Shown piece after piece: positions 52,278 to 61,106 of a stretch of 64,000 nucleotides of DNA. The stretch spans positions 62,001-126,000 of the forward strand of contig CATQIB010000009.1 in NCBI GenBank assembly GCA_958296185.1, read 5' to 3'. Each line of letters starts with the position of its first letter. Within the stretch, counting starts at the first letter, position 1. A program made the translations under genes and the position numbers. Origin of the DNA: an uncultured Mesonia sp. Lineage in GTDB: Bacteria; Bacteroidota; Bacteroidia; Flavobacteriales; Flavobacteriaceae. Under the pieces are notes generated by a model. The model was not told the origin of the DNA, did not search any database, and was given only the letters and a program-made list of their open reading frames with translations.

Positions 52278-54515
52278 ATGAAATATTTGGTCTTTTATCT
52301 GCCTATTTTGTGTGCTGTTTTAGGTATTGTTTTTATGCTATTTAAAGCCGTTTGGGTTAAAAAACAAGCACGAGGAGATGCAAGCATGCAGCGCATTTCA
52401 AAGAACATTAAAGCAGGTGCTTTGGCTTTTCTTCACGCAGAGTACCGTTTGTTATTAATTTTTGTGATAATTGCCGCAGCGGCCTTATTTTTTGTCTCCA
52501 CGCAAGTAAGTTCAACTCATTGGATGATTGTTCCCGCTTTTGTTATAGGAGCTTTTTTTTCTGCATTAGCAGGAAACATAGGAATGCGTATAGCTACAGA
52601 ATCCAATTCTAGAACCGCCGAAGCAGCCAAAACAAGTCTGCCTAAAGCTTTACAAATTTCGTTTAATGGGGGTACAGTTATGGGATTAGGCGTAGCAGGC
52701 TTAGCTGTCTTGGGACTAAGTTTATTATTTCTTTTTTTTATCAATCAATTTTTAGGAGCTACAAGCAGTTTTTACTACGATATGACCCTTGTTTTAGAAA
52801 CCCTAGCAGGATTTTCTTTGGGAGCCGAGTCTATTGCCTTATTCGCACGAGTAGGCGGTGGTATTTATACCAAAGCTGCCGATGTAGGTGCCGACTTGGT
52901 GGGTAAAGTTGAAGCAGGAATTCCCGAAGATGACCCAAGAAACCCGGCTACAATTGCCGATAATGTTGGCGATAACGTAGGAGATGTGGCAGGCATGGGG
53001 GCCGACTTATTTGGTAGCTATGTAGCTACCGTTTTAGCGGCTATGGTATTGGGTAACTATTTGATTCGAGATATGTCTATCTCAACGAGCTTTACAGACA
53101 ATTTTGGTAATATGGGTCCCATATTACTACCGCTACTAATTGCAGGGGTTGGTATTCTCGCCACAATTTTAGGAACTTTTGTAGTAAGAATAAATACGAA
53201 TAAGGCTAAAGAACCTCAAGTGCAAGCTGCACTTGACCGAGGTAATTGGCTAGCTATTGGAGTAACCTTGTTGGCTACTTGGTTTTTGATAGATTGGATG
53301 CTTCCCGAAACATTAGAAATGCTATTTTTTGGTAAAGGAATACAAAGCATACCGGCAACAAACGTTTTTTGGGCTGCAGTAATCGGTTTGGCAGTGGGAG
53401 CGCTCATCTCTATGGTTACTGCTTATTATACCAGTCTAGGTAAAAAGCCGGTTATGAGTATCGTGAAAAATAGTGCTACAGGAGCGGCCACTAATATCAT
53501 CGCCGGTTTGGCTGTAGGAATGAAATCTACTTTTGCTTCCGTTTTGCTTTTTGCGGTAGCTATTTTTGGCTCTTATGCGCTTGCGGGATTCTATGGTGTT
53601 GCTTTGGCAGCTTCGGCTATGATGGCAACAACAGCTATGCAATTGGCAATCGATGCATTTGGTCCCATTGCCGATAATGCTGGAGGAGTTGCCGAAATGA
53701 GTCAATTACCTGCACAAGTAAGAGAAAGAACAGATATTTTAGACTCTGTAGGAAACACAACTGCTGCCGTAGGTAAAGGTTTTGCAATTGCTTCGGCTGC
53801 CTTAACTGCCTTGGCACTTTTTGCGGCATATGTCACCTTTACAGGAATTCAGGGTATTAATATTTTTAAAGCAGATGTTTTAGCTACTTTGTTTGTAGGC
53901 GGTATGGTGCCTGTAGTTTTTTCGGCACTAGCTATGGAGTCGGTAGGGAAAGCGGCCATGCAAATGGTAAAAGAGGTGAGAAGACAGTTTAGAGAAATAC
54001 CAGGAATTTTAGAAGGTACAGCTGAACCCGAACACGCAAAATGCGTCGCTATATCTACCCAAGCGGCTCTAAAAGAAATGATTTTACCAGGGGTATTAAC
54101 CCTCATCACCCCTATACTTATAGGTTTATGGCTGGGTGCAGAACCGCTTGGTGGTTATATGGCAGGGGTTTGTGTTTCGGGCGTAATGTGGGCTATTTTT
54201 CAAAATAATGCTGGAGGAGCATGGGATAATGCTAAAAAATCTTTTGAGGCAGGTGTGCTTATCGATGGTAAGAAAATGTTTAAAGGTAGCGATGCACATA
54301 AAGCAGCCGTGACAGGAGATACGGTAGGCGATCCATTTAAAGACACTTCTGGCCCTAGCATGAATATCCTTATTAAACTTACGTGTTTAGTCGGTTTGGT
54401 TATGGCGCCCCTAATTGCCGAAGTACGGCATGAGGAGCCTCGTGAGGCTCAATTAGAGAAAAGCTTTAACAATCAAAAAGAAAATGTTATTTTGGTGAAA
54501 ACAAAATCCAATTAA
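52278..54515 (+). CDS. hppA: membrane-bound ion-pumping pyrophosphatase
   Basis: A 745-residue polytopic pump that couples hydrolysis of pyrophosphate to export of H+ or Na+. The cytoplasmic catalytic block [35 protein letters not shown] is complete, as are [15 protein letters not shown] and the C-terminal [15 protein letters not shown]. The alanine in [10 protein letters not shown] marks the potassium-dependent subfamily (potassium-independent forms have lysine there). Ion specificity is not decided by sequence inspection alone. It lies next to the soluble enzyme but behind a terminator, so the two are separately transcribed. Confidence 0.95.
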   Translation: MKYLVFYLPILCAVLGIVFMLFKAVWVKKQARGDASMQRISKNIKAGALAFLHAEYRLLLIFVIIAAAALFFVSTQVSSTHWMIVPAFVIGAFFSALAGNIGMRIATESNSRTAEAAKTSLPKALQISFNGGTVMGLGVAGLAVLGLSLLFLFFINQFLGATSSFYYDMTLVLETLAGFSLGAESIALFARVGGGIYTKAADVGADLVGKVEAGIPEDDPRNPATIADNVGDNVGDVAGMGADLFGSYVATVLAAMVLGNYLIRDMSISTSFTDNFGNMGPILLPLLIAGVGILATILGTFVVRINTNKAKEPQVQAALDRGNWLAIGVTLLATWFLIDWMLPETLEMLFFGKGIQSIPATNVFWAAVIGLAVGALISMVTAYYTSLGKKPVMSIVKNSATGAATNIIAGLAVGMKSTFASVLLFAVAIFGSYALAGFYGVALAASAMMATTAMQLAIDAFGPIADNAGGVAEMSQLPAQVRERTDILDSVGNTTAAVGKGFAIASAALTALALFAAYVTFTGIQGINIFKADVLATLFVGGMVPVVFSALAMESVGKAAMQMVKEVRRQFREIPGILEGTAEPEHAKCVAISTQAALKEMILPGVLTLITPILIGLWLGAEPLGGYMAGVCVSGVMWAIFQNNAGGAWDNAKKSFEAGVLIDGKKMFKGSDAHKAAVTGDTVGDPFKDTSGPSMNILIKLTCLVGLVMAPLIAEVRHEEPREAQLEKSFNNQKENVILVKTKSN

Positions 54516-54545
54516 GCGTTAACATGCGTTTAAAATATTTTCAAA

Positions 54546-55553
54546 TTGAAGCAATTTTTTAAATTTTTTCGGTTGTCTACGCAAGTAGATCACTTGTATA
54601 TTCAGTCTTATTCAGGTTATGCCTTTGCAGATGGCTTACGAGTAACGGGTCGGGTATTAAACCAAAAACCAAAAATTAGTAAATCAGATGTTACACCTTC
54701 TGCTTGGCGGACTAGTCTTAACAATTTTAATACCTACGAAATTAAAAATGTTCAAGTAACGCTATGGTATAATGAGAAGCCCGTGGCTTGTTGCTTAACC
54801 AATAGCGAAGGTTACTATTTTTTTGAAGTGCATGTGCCGTGTGAGACAATAGATGAAACCCAAACAAAATGGCTGCCATATAAAGTTCAATGCAACTATC
54901 AAGAATTCGCCCAAGAGAAAAAAAGCTGGGTTTTGCGACCTAATGCTCTTTTTGATTATGGTATTATAAGTGATTTAGATGATACCCTTATTCATACAGG
55001 GGTTAATTCCTTTTTAAAATGGGAACTGATAAAAAATTCTATTTTTACCCTTGCAGAAGAAAGAGTGCCTATTGACTATGCGAGTCAATTTTATCAAGCA
55101 TTACAAAACCAATCTAAAGGGGTAGATCGTCCATTTTTTTATTTAAGCAATAGTCCTTTTAATTTATATAGTTACTTACAAGTTTTTTTACGCATTCATA
55201 ATTTCCCTAGAGGGGTATTGCTATTACGGGATTTTCCTAACCTTTGGCGGCAAATGTTTAACCGAGAAAAACCGCATAAACAAAAAGAAATTTTACAAAT
55301 TTTAAATATTTTCTCAGACAAGTCTTTTGTACTCATAGGCGACAGCGGTGAGCATGATCCTAGTATTTATACCGAAATAGCACAAATGCATCCTAGCAGA
55401 ATTAAAGCTATATTTTTAAGGCGAGTAAAAAGTAAATCTAAAATGCAGCTAGCTAATCGCGTAGTAAGTGAATTTAAAGCCACTCCTGTGGTCTTTTTCT
55501 CTAATGGAAAAGAAGCTATCATTGCGGCAAAAAAAATGGGCTTAATTCAATGA
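54546..55553 (+). CDS. App1-type phosphatidate phosphatase (DUF2183)
   Basis: A 335-residue HAD-superfamily phosphatase. An N-terminal beta domain (about residues 20-110) is followed by the catalytic motif I ISDLDDTLIHTG (Asp143, Asp145), motif II FFYLSNSPFN and the late SFVLIGDSGEHDP. This is the App1 family, whose yeast member hydrolyses phosphatidate. The bacterial substrate has not been shown. No ATG is available, so TTG 54546 is the likely start. The stop codon lies inside the terminator hairpin of the convergent gene. Confidence 0.9.
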   Translation: MKQFFKFFRLSTQVDHLYIQSYSGYAFADGLRVTGRVLNQKPKISKSDVTPSAWRTSLNNFNTYEIKNVQVTLWYNEKPVACCLTNSEGYYFFEVHVPCETIDETQTKWLPYKVQCNYQEFAQEKKSWVLRPNALFDYGIISDLDDTLIHTGVNSFLKWELIKNSIFTLAEERVPIDYASQFYQALQNQSKGVDRPFFYLSNSPFNLYSYLQVFLRIHNFPRGVLLLRDFPNLWRQMFNREKPHKQKEILQILNIFSDKSFVLIGDSGEHDPSIYTEIAQMHPSRIKAIFLRRVKSKSKMQLANRVVSEFKATPVVFFSNGKEAIIAAKKMGLIQ

Positions 55554-55563
55554 AATTAAGCCC
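55538..55563 (-). terminator. terminator of the lipid hydroxylase gene, inside the App1 3' end
   Basis: GGGCTTAATT and AATTAAGCCC pair perfectly with a 6-nt loop. On the minus strand it is followed by eight T residues, so it ends the minus-strand run; the App1 stop codon (55551-55553) lies in its loop. Confidence 0.75.
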
Positions 55564-55586
55564 AAAAATATATTTTTTCAATTAAA

Positions 55587-56264
55587 TTAGGTTGTTTCTG
55601 GGTCTATATAAACATTGGTTTTCTGTTTTCTTTTAGCTTTAATATCCTTTCTGGGCATAGTGCCAAAAATATGATCCCAAAGGGTAGAAGACACTCCAAA
55701 AGCTCGATCTGGTTCACGGTAGTGATGAATGCTATGGTGGTGCCATAATACCTTTAAAAAGTTATTGGGTACCTTGAAAGCGTGAACCGAATAATGCACT
55801 GCTAGATATGCAGCATAGCCCATTAAAAAACCAGCCAGAAATCCAAAAACAAATTCACCTAAAAACACGCGATACACAATAAAGAGTACTGTGGCGATAA
55901 TCAGACTTAAAACGGGTGGCATGGCCAACCTAGACTTGTCTTTTGGGTAATCGTGATGCACCCCGTGCATGGTATAACTAATTTTCTTCTTTCGTTCGCT
56001 TGTAGCAGGAATATGATATAAGTACCGGTGCATGATATACTCAATAAAGGTAAAAAAGAATAATCCTGCAAAAAACAATAAAACCATCGTAGGGGTTTCA
56101 AATCCTTTTTCTACAATTCCATAATAGATAAGAGCCGCAGAAATTACCGAAAAGATAATCAAAGGCAAAGATATATGGGTATGCGTTAATTTTTCTAAAA
56201 TAGGATTTTTAAATAATTTAGGTGACCCTTTGTGCTTAGGTCTTTTTAATTTTGTTGATTCCAT
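55587..56264 (-). CDS. fatty acid hydroxylase / sterol desaturase family protein
   Basis: A 225-residue membrane di-iron oxygenase. The histidine boxes HRYLYH, HGVHHDYP, HYSVHAF and HHHSIHHY and four hydrophobic helices fit fatty-acid 2-hydroxylases of the Scs7/FA2H group. A likely substrate is a fatty acid or sphingolipid acyl chain, common in Bacteroidota; other members modify carotenoids. It is the last gene of the minus-strand run that starts at 62468 and lies 11 nt after the deoxynucleoside kinase gene. Confidence 0.88.
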   Translation of the reverse strand: MESTKLKRPKHKGSPKLFKNPILEKLTHTHISLPLIIFSVISAALIYYGIVEKGFETPTMVLLFFAGLFFFTFIEYIMHRYLYHIPATSERKKKISYTMHGVHHDYPKDKSRLAMPPVLSLIIATVLFIVYRVFLGEFVFGFLAGFLMGYAAYLAVHYSVHAFKVPNNFLKVLWHHHSIHHYREPDRAFGVSSTLWDHIFGTMPRKDIKAKRKQKTNVYIDPETT

Positions 56265-56275
56265 AGGGCTGTTAT

Positions 56276-56890
56276 TTAAAAGAGACCGTTGATTTCGGCA
56301 TCTATTTTATTAATAATTTCTCCAAGATCTTCAGGGTTGTCTACAAAGTTAATGTTATCTACATCGATAATCAATAAATTGCCTTTGTCATAAGTCGCAA
56401 TCCAAGCTTCATAACGTTCATTAAGTCGACTTAAATAATCAATAGAAATGCTGCTTTCATAATCCCTTCCGCGTTTATGAATTTGTGCAACAAGATTGGG
56501 GATACTGCTGCGCAAATAAATCAAAAGATCTGGTGCCTCAGTAACGCGTTCCATCAAGTTAAATAACGAACTATAATTGTTGAAATCACGATTGGTCATA
56601 AGCCCCATTGCGTGTAAGTTGGGAGCAAAAATAAAGGCATCTTCATAGATGGTTCGATCTTGAATAATGTCTTTTCCGCTTTTGCGGATATCTAAAATTT
56701 GTCTGAACCGCGAGTTCAAGAAATAAACCTGTAAATTAAAAGACCAGCGCTCCATTTGATTGTAAAAATCTTCTAAATACGGATTTTCTAATACGTCCTC
56801 AAACTGCGCTTCCCAATTAAAGTGTTTGGCTAAGAGTCTGGTTAGGGTTGTTTTTCCCGCGCCTATATTTCCGGCTATGGCTACGTGCAT
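56276..56890 (-). CDS. deoxynucleoside kinase
   Basis: Salvage kinase of 204 residues phosphorylating deoxyadenosine or related nucleosides. P-loop GNIGAGKTT (7-15), QDRTIYEDAFIFA with the DRx motif, and lid KRGRDYESSI are present. It resembles the C-terminal half of the folK fusion at 24889, so the genome has at least two dNK copies, one fused and one free. It lies 3 nt after the preceding gene. Confidence 0.93.
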   Translation of the reverse strand: MHVAIAGNIGAGKTTLTRLLAKHFNWEAQFEDVLENPYLEDFYNQMERWSFNLQVYFLNSRFRQILDIRKSGKDIIQDRTIYEDAFIFAPNLHAMGLMTNRDFNNYSSLFNLMERVTEAPDLLIYLRSSIPNLVAQIHKRGRDYESSISIDYLSRLNERYEAWIATYDKGNLLIIDVDNINFVDNPEDLGEIINKIDAEINGLF

Positions 56891-56893
56891 AGA

Positions 56894-57664
56894 TTAGTCT
56901 GTGTTTATTTTGTAATAAATTAGTTTGTTTTGCTTGTAAATATAAAGGTTTTCGTTACTCACATAAAAATCTTTAACGTCATTTTCATAAACATCAAGTT
57001 TTAAAACCTCCATAGTTTTTAAGTTGAAACGATAAAAATTACCTTTTGCATATGCATACAAGTAATTGGCTGTAGCCATAAGTTCCTCAGTACCTTTAAA
57101 ATAAAATTCTTCGGTGATGTTTCCGTAGATATTTAAAACCCGAATTTTATCTTCTTGGGCCTCAAAAAAGTGCGTTAAATTTGCCGTATAAAGCGCTTGG
57201 TTTGATAAAACGGGAGGCGACTGGTGCAAGGTTTTTTGCTGGGGGTAATTAAAAAAATCAAGAATACCTTGTTCAGTATTTACCAGCCATAAACTATTGT
57301 TTTGAGCGGTGTAAGCCGCATTTAAAATCCGTAAAGGCGATAAGTTGTTAAAGTTGATTTGTGTTATGGGATTCAATTGATTGTCTAATATAACCACCGT
57401 GTTGAAGTCTTGATAAAATAAGCTAATGCGTAGCGGATTGCTAATATCTACATGGCTTAAATCTCCCAAATTCAAATTAATGTACTGTTTTAAGTCATTT
57501 GGGCCTTTTTTATAAAAAACCTGATCCTTTATAAAATAATACCGATCAAATGCATCTACTCCCACAAATTTATCCGCTTTAAGCGGACTTAATAAAGTGC
57601 TTTCTTGTTTTTGTGCATGAAGTAAATTAATGCTAAGTACAAAGAAAAATAAAATCAATTTCAT
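56894..57664 (-). CDS. exported beta-propeller-like protein
   Basis: A 256-residue protein with signal peptide (MKLILFFFVLSINLLHAQ). The rest has repeated strand units (ADKFVGVDAFDRYYFIKDQVFYKK, DLSHVDISNPLRISLFYQD, LRILNAAYTAQNNSLWLV, NLYIYKQNKLIYYKI) spaced about 40 residues apart, suggestive of a small propeller. No catalytic motif is visible, and function is unknown. It is embedded in the minus-strand run, 3 nt before dNK. Confidence 0.75.
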   Translation of the reverse strand: MKLILFFFVLSINLLHAQKQESTLLSPLKADKFVGVDAFDRYYFIKDQVFYKKGPNDLKQYINLNLGDLSHVDISNPLRISLFYQDFNTVVILDNQLNPITQINFNNLSPLRILNAAYTAQNNSLWLVNTEQGILDFFNYPQQKTLHQSPPVLSNQALYTANLTHFFEAQEDKIRVLNIYGNITEEFYFKGTEELMATANYLYAYAKGNFYRFNLKTMEVLKLDVYENDVKDFYVSNENLYIYKQNKLIYYKINTD

Positions 57665-57665
57665 C

Positions 57666-58010
57666 TTACAAAAGTACTTTAAAATTCCAATTATAGCTCC
57701 ACAAACAATCTATAGCATCTGTTAAAAGGTGAAAGCTTAAGCCTATTGCGAGGGTTTTTAAGACTTTATTTTTTGCTAAAAAGGCTACTAACAAGTACAA
57801 TACCCAGGCCCAATAAGTATGCAGCAGGTGGAAATTAATACTGCAACGCTCTGGATCAAATATAGGATCGGCTAGCAGATGGTCTAAATCGACTAACATG
57901 CTGGCTAATAGAATTAAATAAACTTGCTTAATATTATTCTTATCGATTAAATAAGCGATGAAAAAAATAAAGCCAAAATGTAAAAAATAATGGGTAAAGG
58001 TTTGCATCAA
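57666..58010 (-). CDS. DUF6122 membrane protein
   Basis: A 114-residue protein with about four membrane helices. It shows ASMLVDLDHLLADPIFDPERCS, LLHTYWAWVLYLLVAF and LSFHLLTDAIDCLWS: His/Asp motifs at helix ends recall the DUF457/YdjM membrane metal-dependent hydrolases. The family occurs mainly in Bacteroidota. Function is unknown. It overlaps the YidH-like gene by 4 nt. Confidence 0.85.
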   Translation of the reverse strand: MMQTFTHYFLHFGFIFFIAYLIDKNNIKQVYLILLASMLVDLDHLLADPIFDPERCSINFHLLHTYWAWVLYLLVAFLAKNKVLKTLAIGLSFHLLTDAIDCLWSYNWNFKVLL

Positions 58011-58333
58011 GATTGCTTTTCAATGTCGTCTTCATCGGGTAAAAGTAAATCGTTGAGGCGGCGTTCTAATGATATATAACGGCCAATACCAATCAATAAG
58101 AAAACCACGCAAATAAACAGTGCGATATACCCAATGATTTTTAAGTTGGTGTATTCTTTTACTTGCAGTAGGGCTATGCCACCTAACAATAGGTACAGAG
58201 AGGCTCTGATATAAGATAACAAGGTGCGCTCATTGGCAAGTTTGGTTCTTTCAAGCGCCAGATGTTCGCGTAAGTTTTTCTCATCGGTAATGCGAGGTTT
58301 AAATGGGTTATGTAATTTTAATCGCTTTTTCAT
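58007..58333 (-). CDS. YidH/DUF202 membrane protein
   Basis: A 108-residue protein with the DUF202 pattern: LREHLALERTKLANERTLLSYIRASLYLLLGG and a second and third helix (KIIGYIALFICVVFLLIGIGRY), followed by SLERRLNDLLL. Members are small inner-membrane proteins of unknown role. It overlaps DUF6122 by 4 nt and lies 12 nt downstream of the SLC13 gene. Confidence 0.9.
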   Translation of the reverse strand: MKKRLKLHNPFKPRITDEKNLREHLALERTKLANERTLLSYIRASLYLLLGGIALLQVKEYTNLKIIGYIALFICVVFLLIGIGRYISLERRLNDLLLPDEDDIEKQS

Positions 58334-58345
58334 GATAGTCAGACT

Positions 58346-60106
58346 TTAAAAGGGAAAGAACAAAGGTATGATAATAGAAGCAGCAATCCAGACAACAAAA
58401 TTAAGCGGGGTGCCTATTTTCAAATAATCGGTAAATTTATAATTTCCTGGTGCGTAAACCATGGTGTTGGTTGGGTAACTTACAGGTGTCATAAAAGTAA
58501 GTGAGCAGGCAAACATTACGGCAATTAGAAAGGGTTTTTCGCTTACTTGTAAAATTTGAGCAAACTCTATAACGATAGGGGTCATTAAAACTGCCGTTGC
58601 TTTACTTGATAATACATTGGTTGCCAAAAAGGTAAATAGGAAAATTAGACTTAACATTATTTGTGGGGGTAGTCCGCCTAAATTCTCAAAAAGAAAGTTA
58701 GATATTAGCTCTGAGCCCCCTGTTTTTTCTAGGGCTTTACCCATAGATAAAACTCCGGCAACCATAAAAATCACTTTCCATTCTATTGCCTTATAAGCTT
58801 CGTTGGGTTTAAGTATAGCGGTGGTTACAATAAGTAAACTCCCTACCAAGGCGCTTATAAGTATTGAAGTGATATTAAAAGCAGCGGCCAAAATTACACC
58901 CATTAATATGAGAATTGCAGGTATAGCCTTTTTGTAATTTATTTTACGGTCTTCATATTCAGATAAAGCCACAAGCATTTTGTTGCGTGTTAAAGCTTGT
59001 ATATTATGGCGCGCTGTATAAATAAGCAGCATATCTCCCTCTTTTAGAGAAACATTAGCTACATTTTTAGTAATGGTCTCTTTGCGTTGCCTAATAGCCA
59101 AAACCGATGCATAATAGTTGTTTCTAAATTTGGTTTGCGCCAGAGTTTTTCCAGAAAGCGAAGATCCATGAGGAAGCATAACCTCAAAGATGCGCTTTTC
59201 ACTATCGTCTTCGCTAATTTCTCCTATACCGCTAAACTTATAGTATTTGCTTTCTCTTATTTTACTGATTTTGCTGGGATTCATAAGTACCTTGAGCACG
59301 TCTCCTTCTCGTAAAATGGTCTCCTCATTAAACTCATAAAACCGAAAATGATTTCGTTTTATCATTAAAATTTGCACTTGTAAATCACTAATTAAAAAGG
59401 TCTTACCGATAGGTTTATTAATGTCAGGATTTTTGGGTAAAATTTCAATTTCTGCCATATAATCCTCGGCTTCGTGTTGTAGGGTTTCAGATTTTTTAAT
59501 GCGCTTGGGTAGAATCAAAGGAGCTACAATAAAAATATAAATGAGGCCAGTTGCGGTAATTCCTAAAGCCGCAAGTGAAAATTCAAACATCTCAAAGCCA
59601 GTACTGCCTAATTCTTGAGCATAACTACTAACCAAAATATTGGTTGAAGTACCTATTAGCGTACAAGTGCCTCCAAACAGAGCCGAAAAGGAAATAGGAA
59701 TAAGCAAACGCGAAGGCGCAATACCGGTTTCTCGCGATACCATTAGCGCCATAGGAATTAGCATAGCGACCACAGCCGTATCATTTATAAAGGCAGAAAA
59801 AACGGCCGCTGTAAGACAAAAAACAATTAAAGCCAATACGTAATTTACCCGCGCTATTTTTACAATTCTTGAGCTTAAGCCATTAATAATACCCGATTTA
59901 AACACTGCAGCACTTAGCACAAACATACAGCCTAAGGTTATAGTGGCGGGATGATTAAAACCGGCAAAACCTTCTTCAGGATTTAATACACCAGAAACAA
60001 TAAACAAAGACATTATGAGTATAGAAGTGGTGTCTATACTAAAATAGTCTTTCACAAAAAGAAAGATACCTATGCCTATTATAATAAAGGTGATGGTTAA
60101 ATACAT
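58346..60106 (-). CDS. SLC13/DASS-family permease with two TrkA-C domains
   Basis: A 586-residue sodium-coupled anion transporter-like protein. Twelve or so helices are split by a cytoplasmic segment at about residues 210-370. That segment carries two RCK/TrkA-C domains (IGKTFLISDLQVQILMIKRNHF, GDVLKVLMNPS and a second unit with LSGKTLAQTKFRNNYYASVLAIRQR). Membrane signatures such as INDTAVVAMLIPMAL and ATAVLMTPIVIEFAQ match the family. Substrates in relatives include sulfate and dicarboxylates; which applies here is unknown. It lies between a hydroxyacid dehydrogenase and YidH. Confidence 0.92.
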   Translation of the reverse strand: MYLTITFIIIGIGIFLFVKDYFSIDTTSILIMSLFIVSGVLNPEEGFAGFNHPATITLGCMFVLSAAVFKSGIINGLSSRIVKIARVNYVLALIVFCLTAAVFSAFINDTAVVAMLIPMALMVSRETGIAPSRLLIPISFSALFGGTCTLIGTSTNILVSSYAQELGSTGFEMFEFSLAALGITATGLIYIFIVAPLILPKRIKKSETLQHEAEDYMAEIEILPKNPDINKPIGKTFLISDLQVQILMIKRNHFRFYEFNEETILREGDVLKVLMNPSKISKIRESKYYKFSGIGEISEDDSEKRIFEVMLPHGSSLSGKTLAQTKFRNNYYASVLAIRQRKETITKNVANVSLKEGDMLLIYTARHNIQALTRNKMLVALSEYEDRKINYKKAIPAILILMGVILAAAFNITSILISALVGSLLIVTTAILKPNEAYKAIEWKVIFMVAGVLSMGKALEKTGGSELISNFLFENLGGLPPQIMLSLIFLFTFLATNVLSSKATAVLMTPIVIEFAQILQVSEKPFLIAVMFACSLTFMTPVSYPTNTMVYAPGNYKFTDYLKIGTPLNFVVWIAASIIIPLFFPF

Positions 60107-60150
60107 AAAGCCTTTTCTTTATGGTGTTTTATAAAGTTAAAACATTATAG

Positions 60151-61086
60151 CTAATATTCTCGCTTTTGATCAATTCGGTTTATCATTGCTTTCCCTTGTT
60201 GCAACCGTTCTAAATTAGCTATAATTTGTTCACTTACTACAAACGGATCGGTAGCACTAGCCATATGCGGTGTAATTTGAATGCGTTTGTGATCCCAAAA
60301 AGCATGATCCTGAGGTAAAGGCTCCTCTGTAAATACATCGAGGCTAGCCCCACTTAACTGTCCGTTTTTTAAAGCCTCTAGCAAGTCCTCCTCTTCCAAA
60401 TGTGCACCACGTCCTACATTTATTAAATAACAACCAGGCTTAAGCTGATCAAAAAGCGTTTTATTTAGAATACCACGGGTTTTAGATGTTAAGGGTAGAA
60501 GACAGACTAAGATGTCACAAGACTGCAAAAATTGAGGTAGTTGTTGTTCAGAATGATAGGTGGTAATATTCTCGTGTGTTTTTGAGCTAGAAGAGTAGCC
60601 TAAAACCTGAAAATTATTTTTGATCAAAAGTTCACCCACCGATTGACCAATTTGACCAAAACCTAAAATACCTATGGCGGTTTCTTCTGGGCGTTTGTAT
60701 TTGATGGGACGCCATTCTTTTTTTTGCTGAAGCTTAAAGTAAGTATATAAATCACGAATGTGCATCAAGCAAAGCGACAAGACAAACTGACTTAAATCGG
60801 TTGCCAAGCGAGGGTGTTCAATTTTGGTGACTTGTATATGCTCTTTTATGCTGTTCTGGGAAAAGATATGATGTACCCCTGCCCCCATAGAGGCTATTAC
60901 TTTTAAATTAGGGTATTGGTCAAAAACTCCCGCCTGAGGCTGCCAGGTTAGAATAAATTCGGTTTCTTCTCGTTGGGTATCATCTGGATAAATTTCTATG
61001 GTCAAATTCTTATTTTCATCCTTTAAGGCTTGAACCCATAGGTCTAAACTTCTATCAGGAGCGATGATAACAATCTTGTTATTCAT
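60151..61086 (-). CDS. D-2-hydroxyacid dehydrogenase, glyoxylate/hydroxypyruvate reductase GhrA-like
   Basis: A 311-residue NAD(P)-dependent reductase. The dinucleotide-binding motif is LGFGQIGQSVG, and LINVGRGAHLEEEDLL, then SLDVFTEEPLPQDH, and the catalytic His region ITPHMASAT follow. Match to GhrA of Escherichia coli suggests reduction of glyoxylate and hydroxypyruvate, although D-2-hydroxyacid specificity is hard to read from sequence. It lies 20 nt downstream of the acyl-CoA dehydrogenase. Confidence 0.9.
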   Translation of the reverse strand: MNNKIVIIAPDRSLDLWVQALKDENKNLTIEIYPDDTQREETEFILTWQPQAGVFDQYPNLKVIASMGAGVHHIFSQNSIKEHIQVTKIEHPRLATDLSQFVLSLCLMHIRDLYTYFKLQQKKEWRPIKYKRPEETAIGILGFGQIGQSVGELLIKNNFQVLGYSSSSKTHENITTYHSEQQLPQFLQSCDILVCLLPLTSKTRGILNKTLFDQLKPGCYLINVGRGAHLEEEDLLEALKNGQLSGASLDVFTEEPLPQDHAFWDHKRIQITPHMASATDPFVVSEQIIANLERLQQGKAMINRIDQKREY

Positions 61087-61106
61087 TTTAAGGTGTTTTT
61101 TATGGA

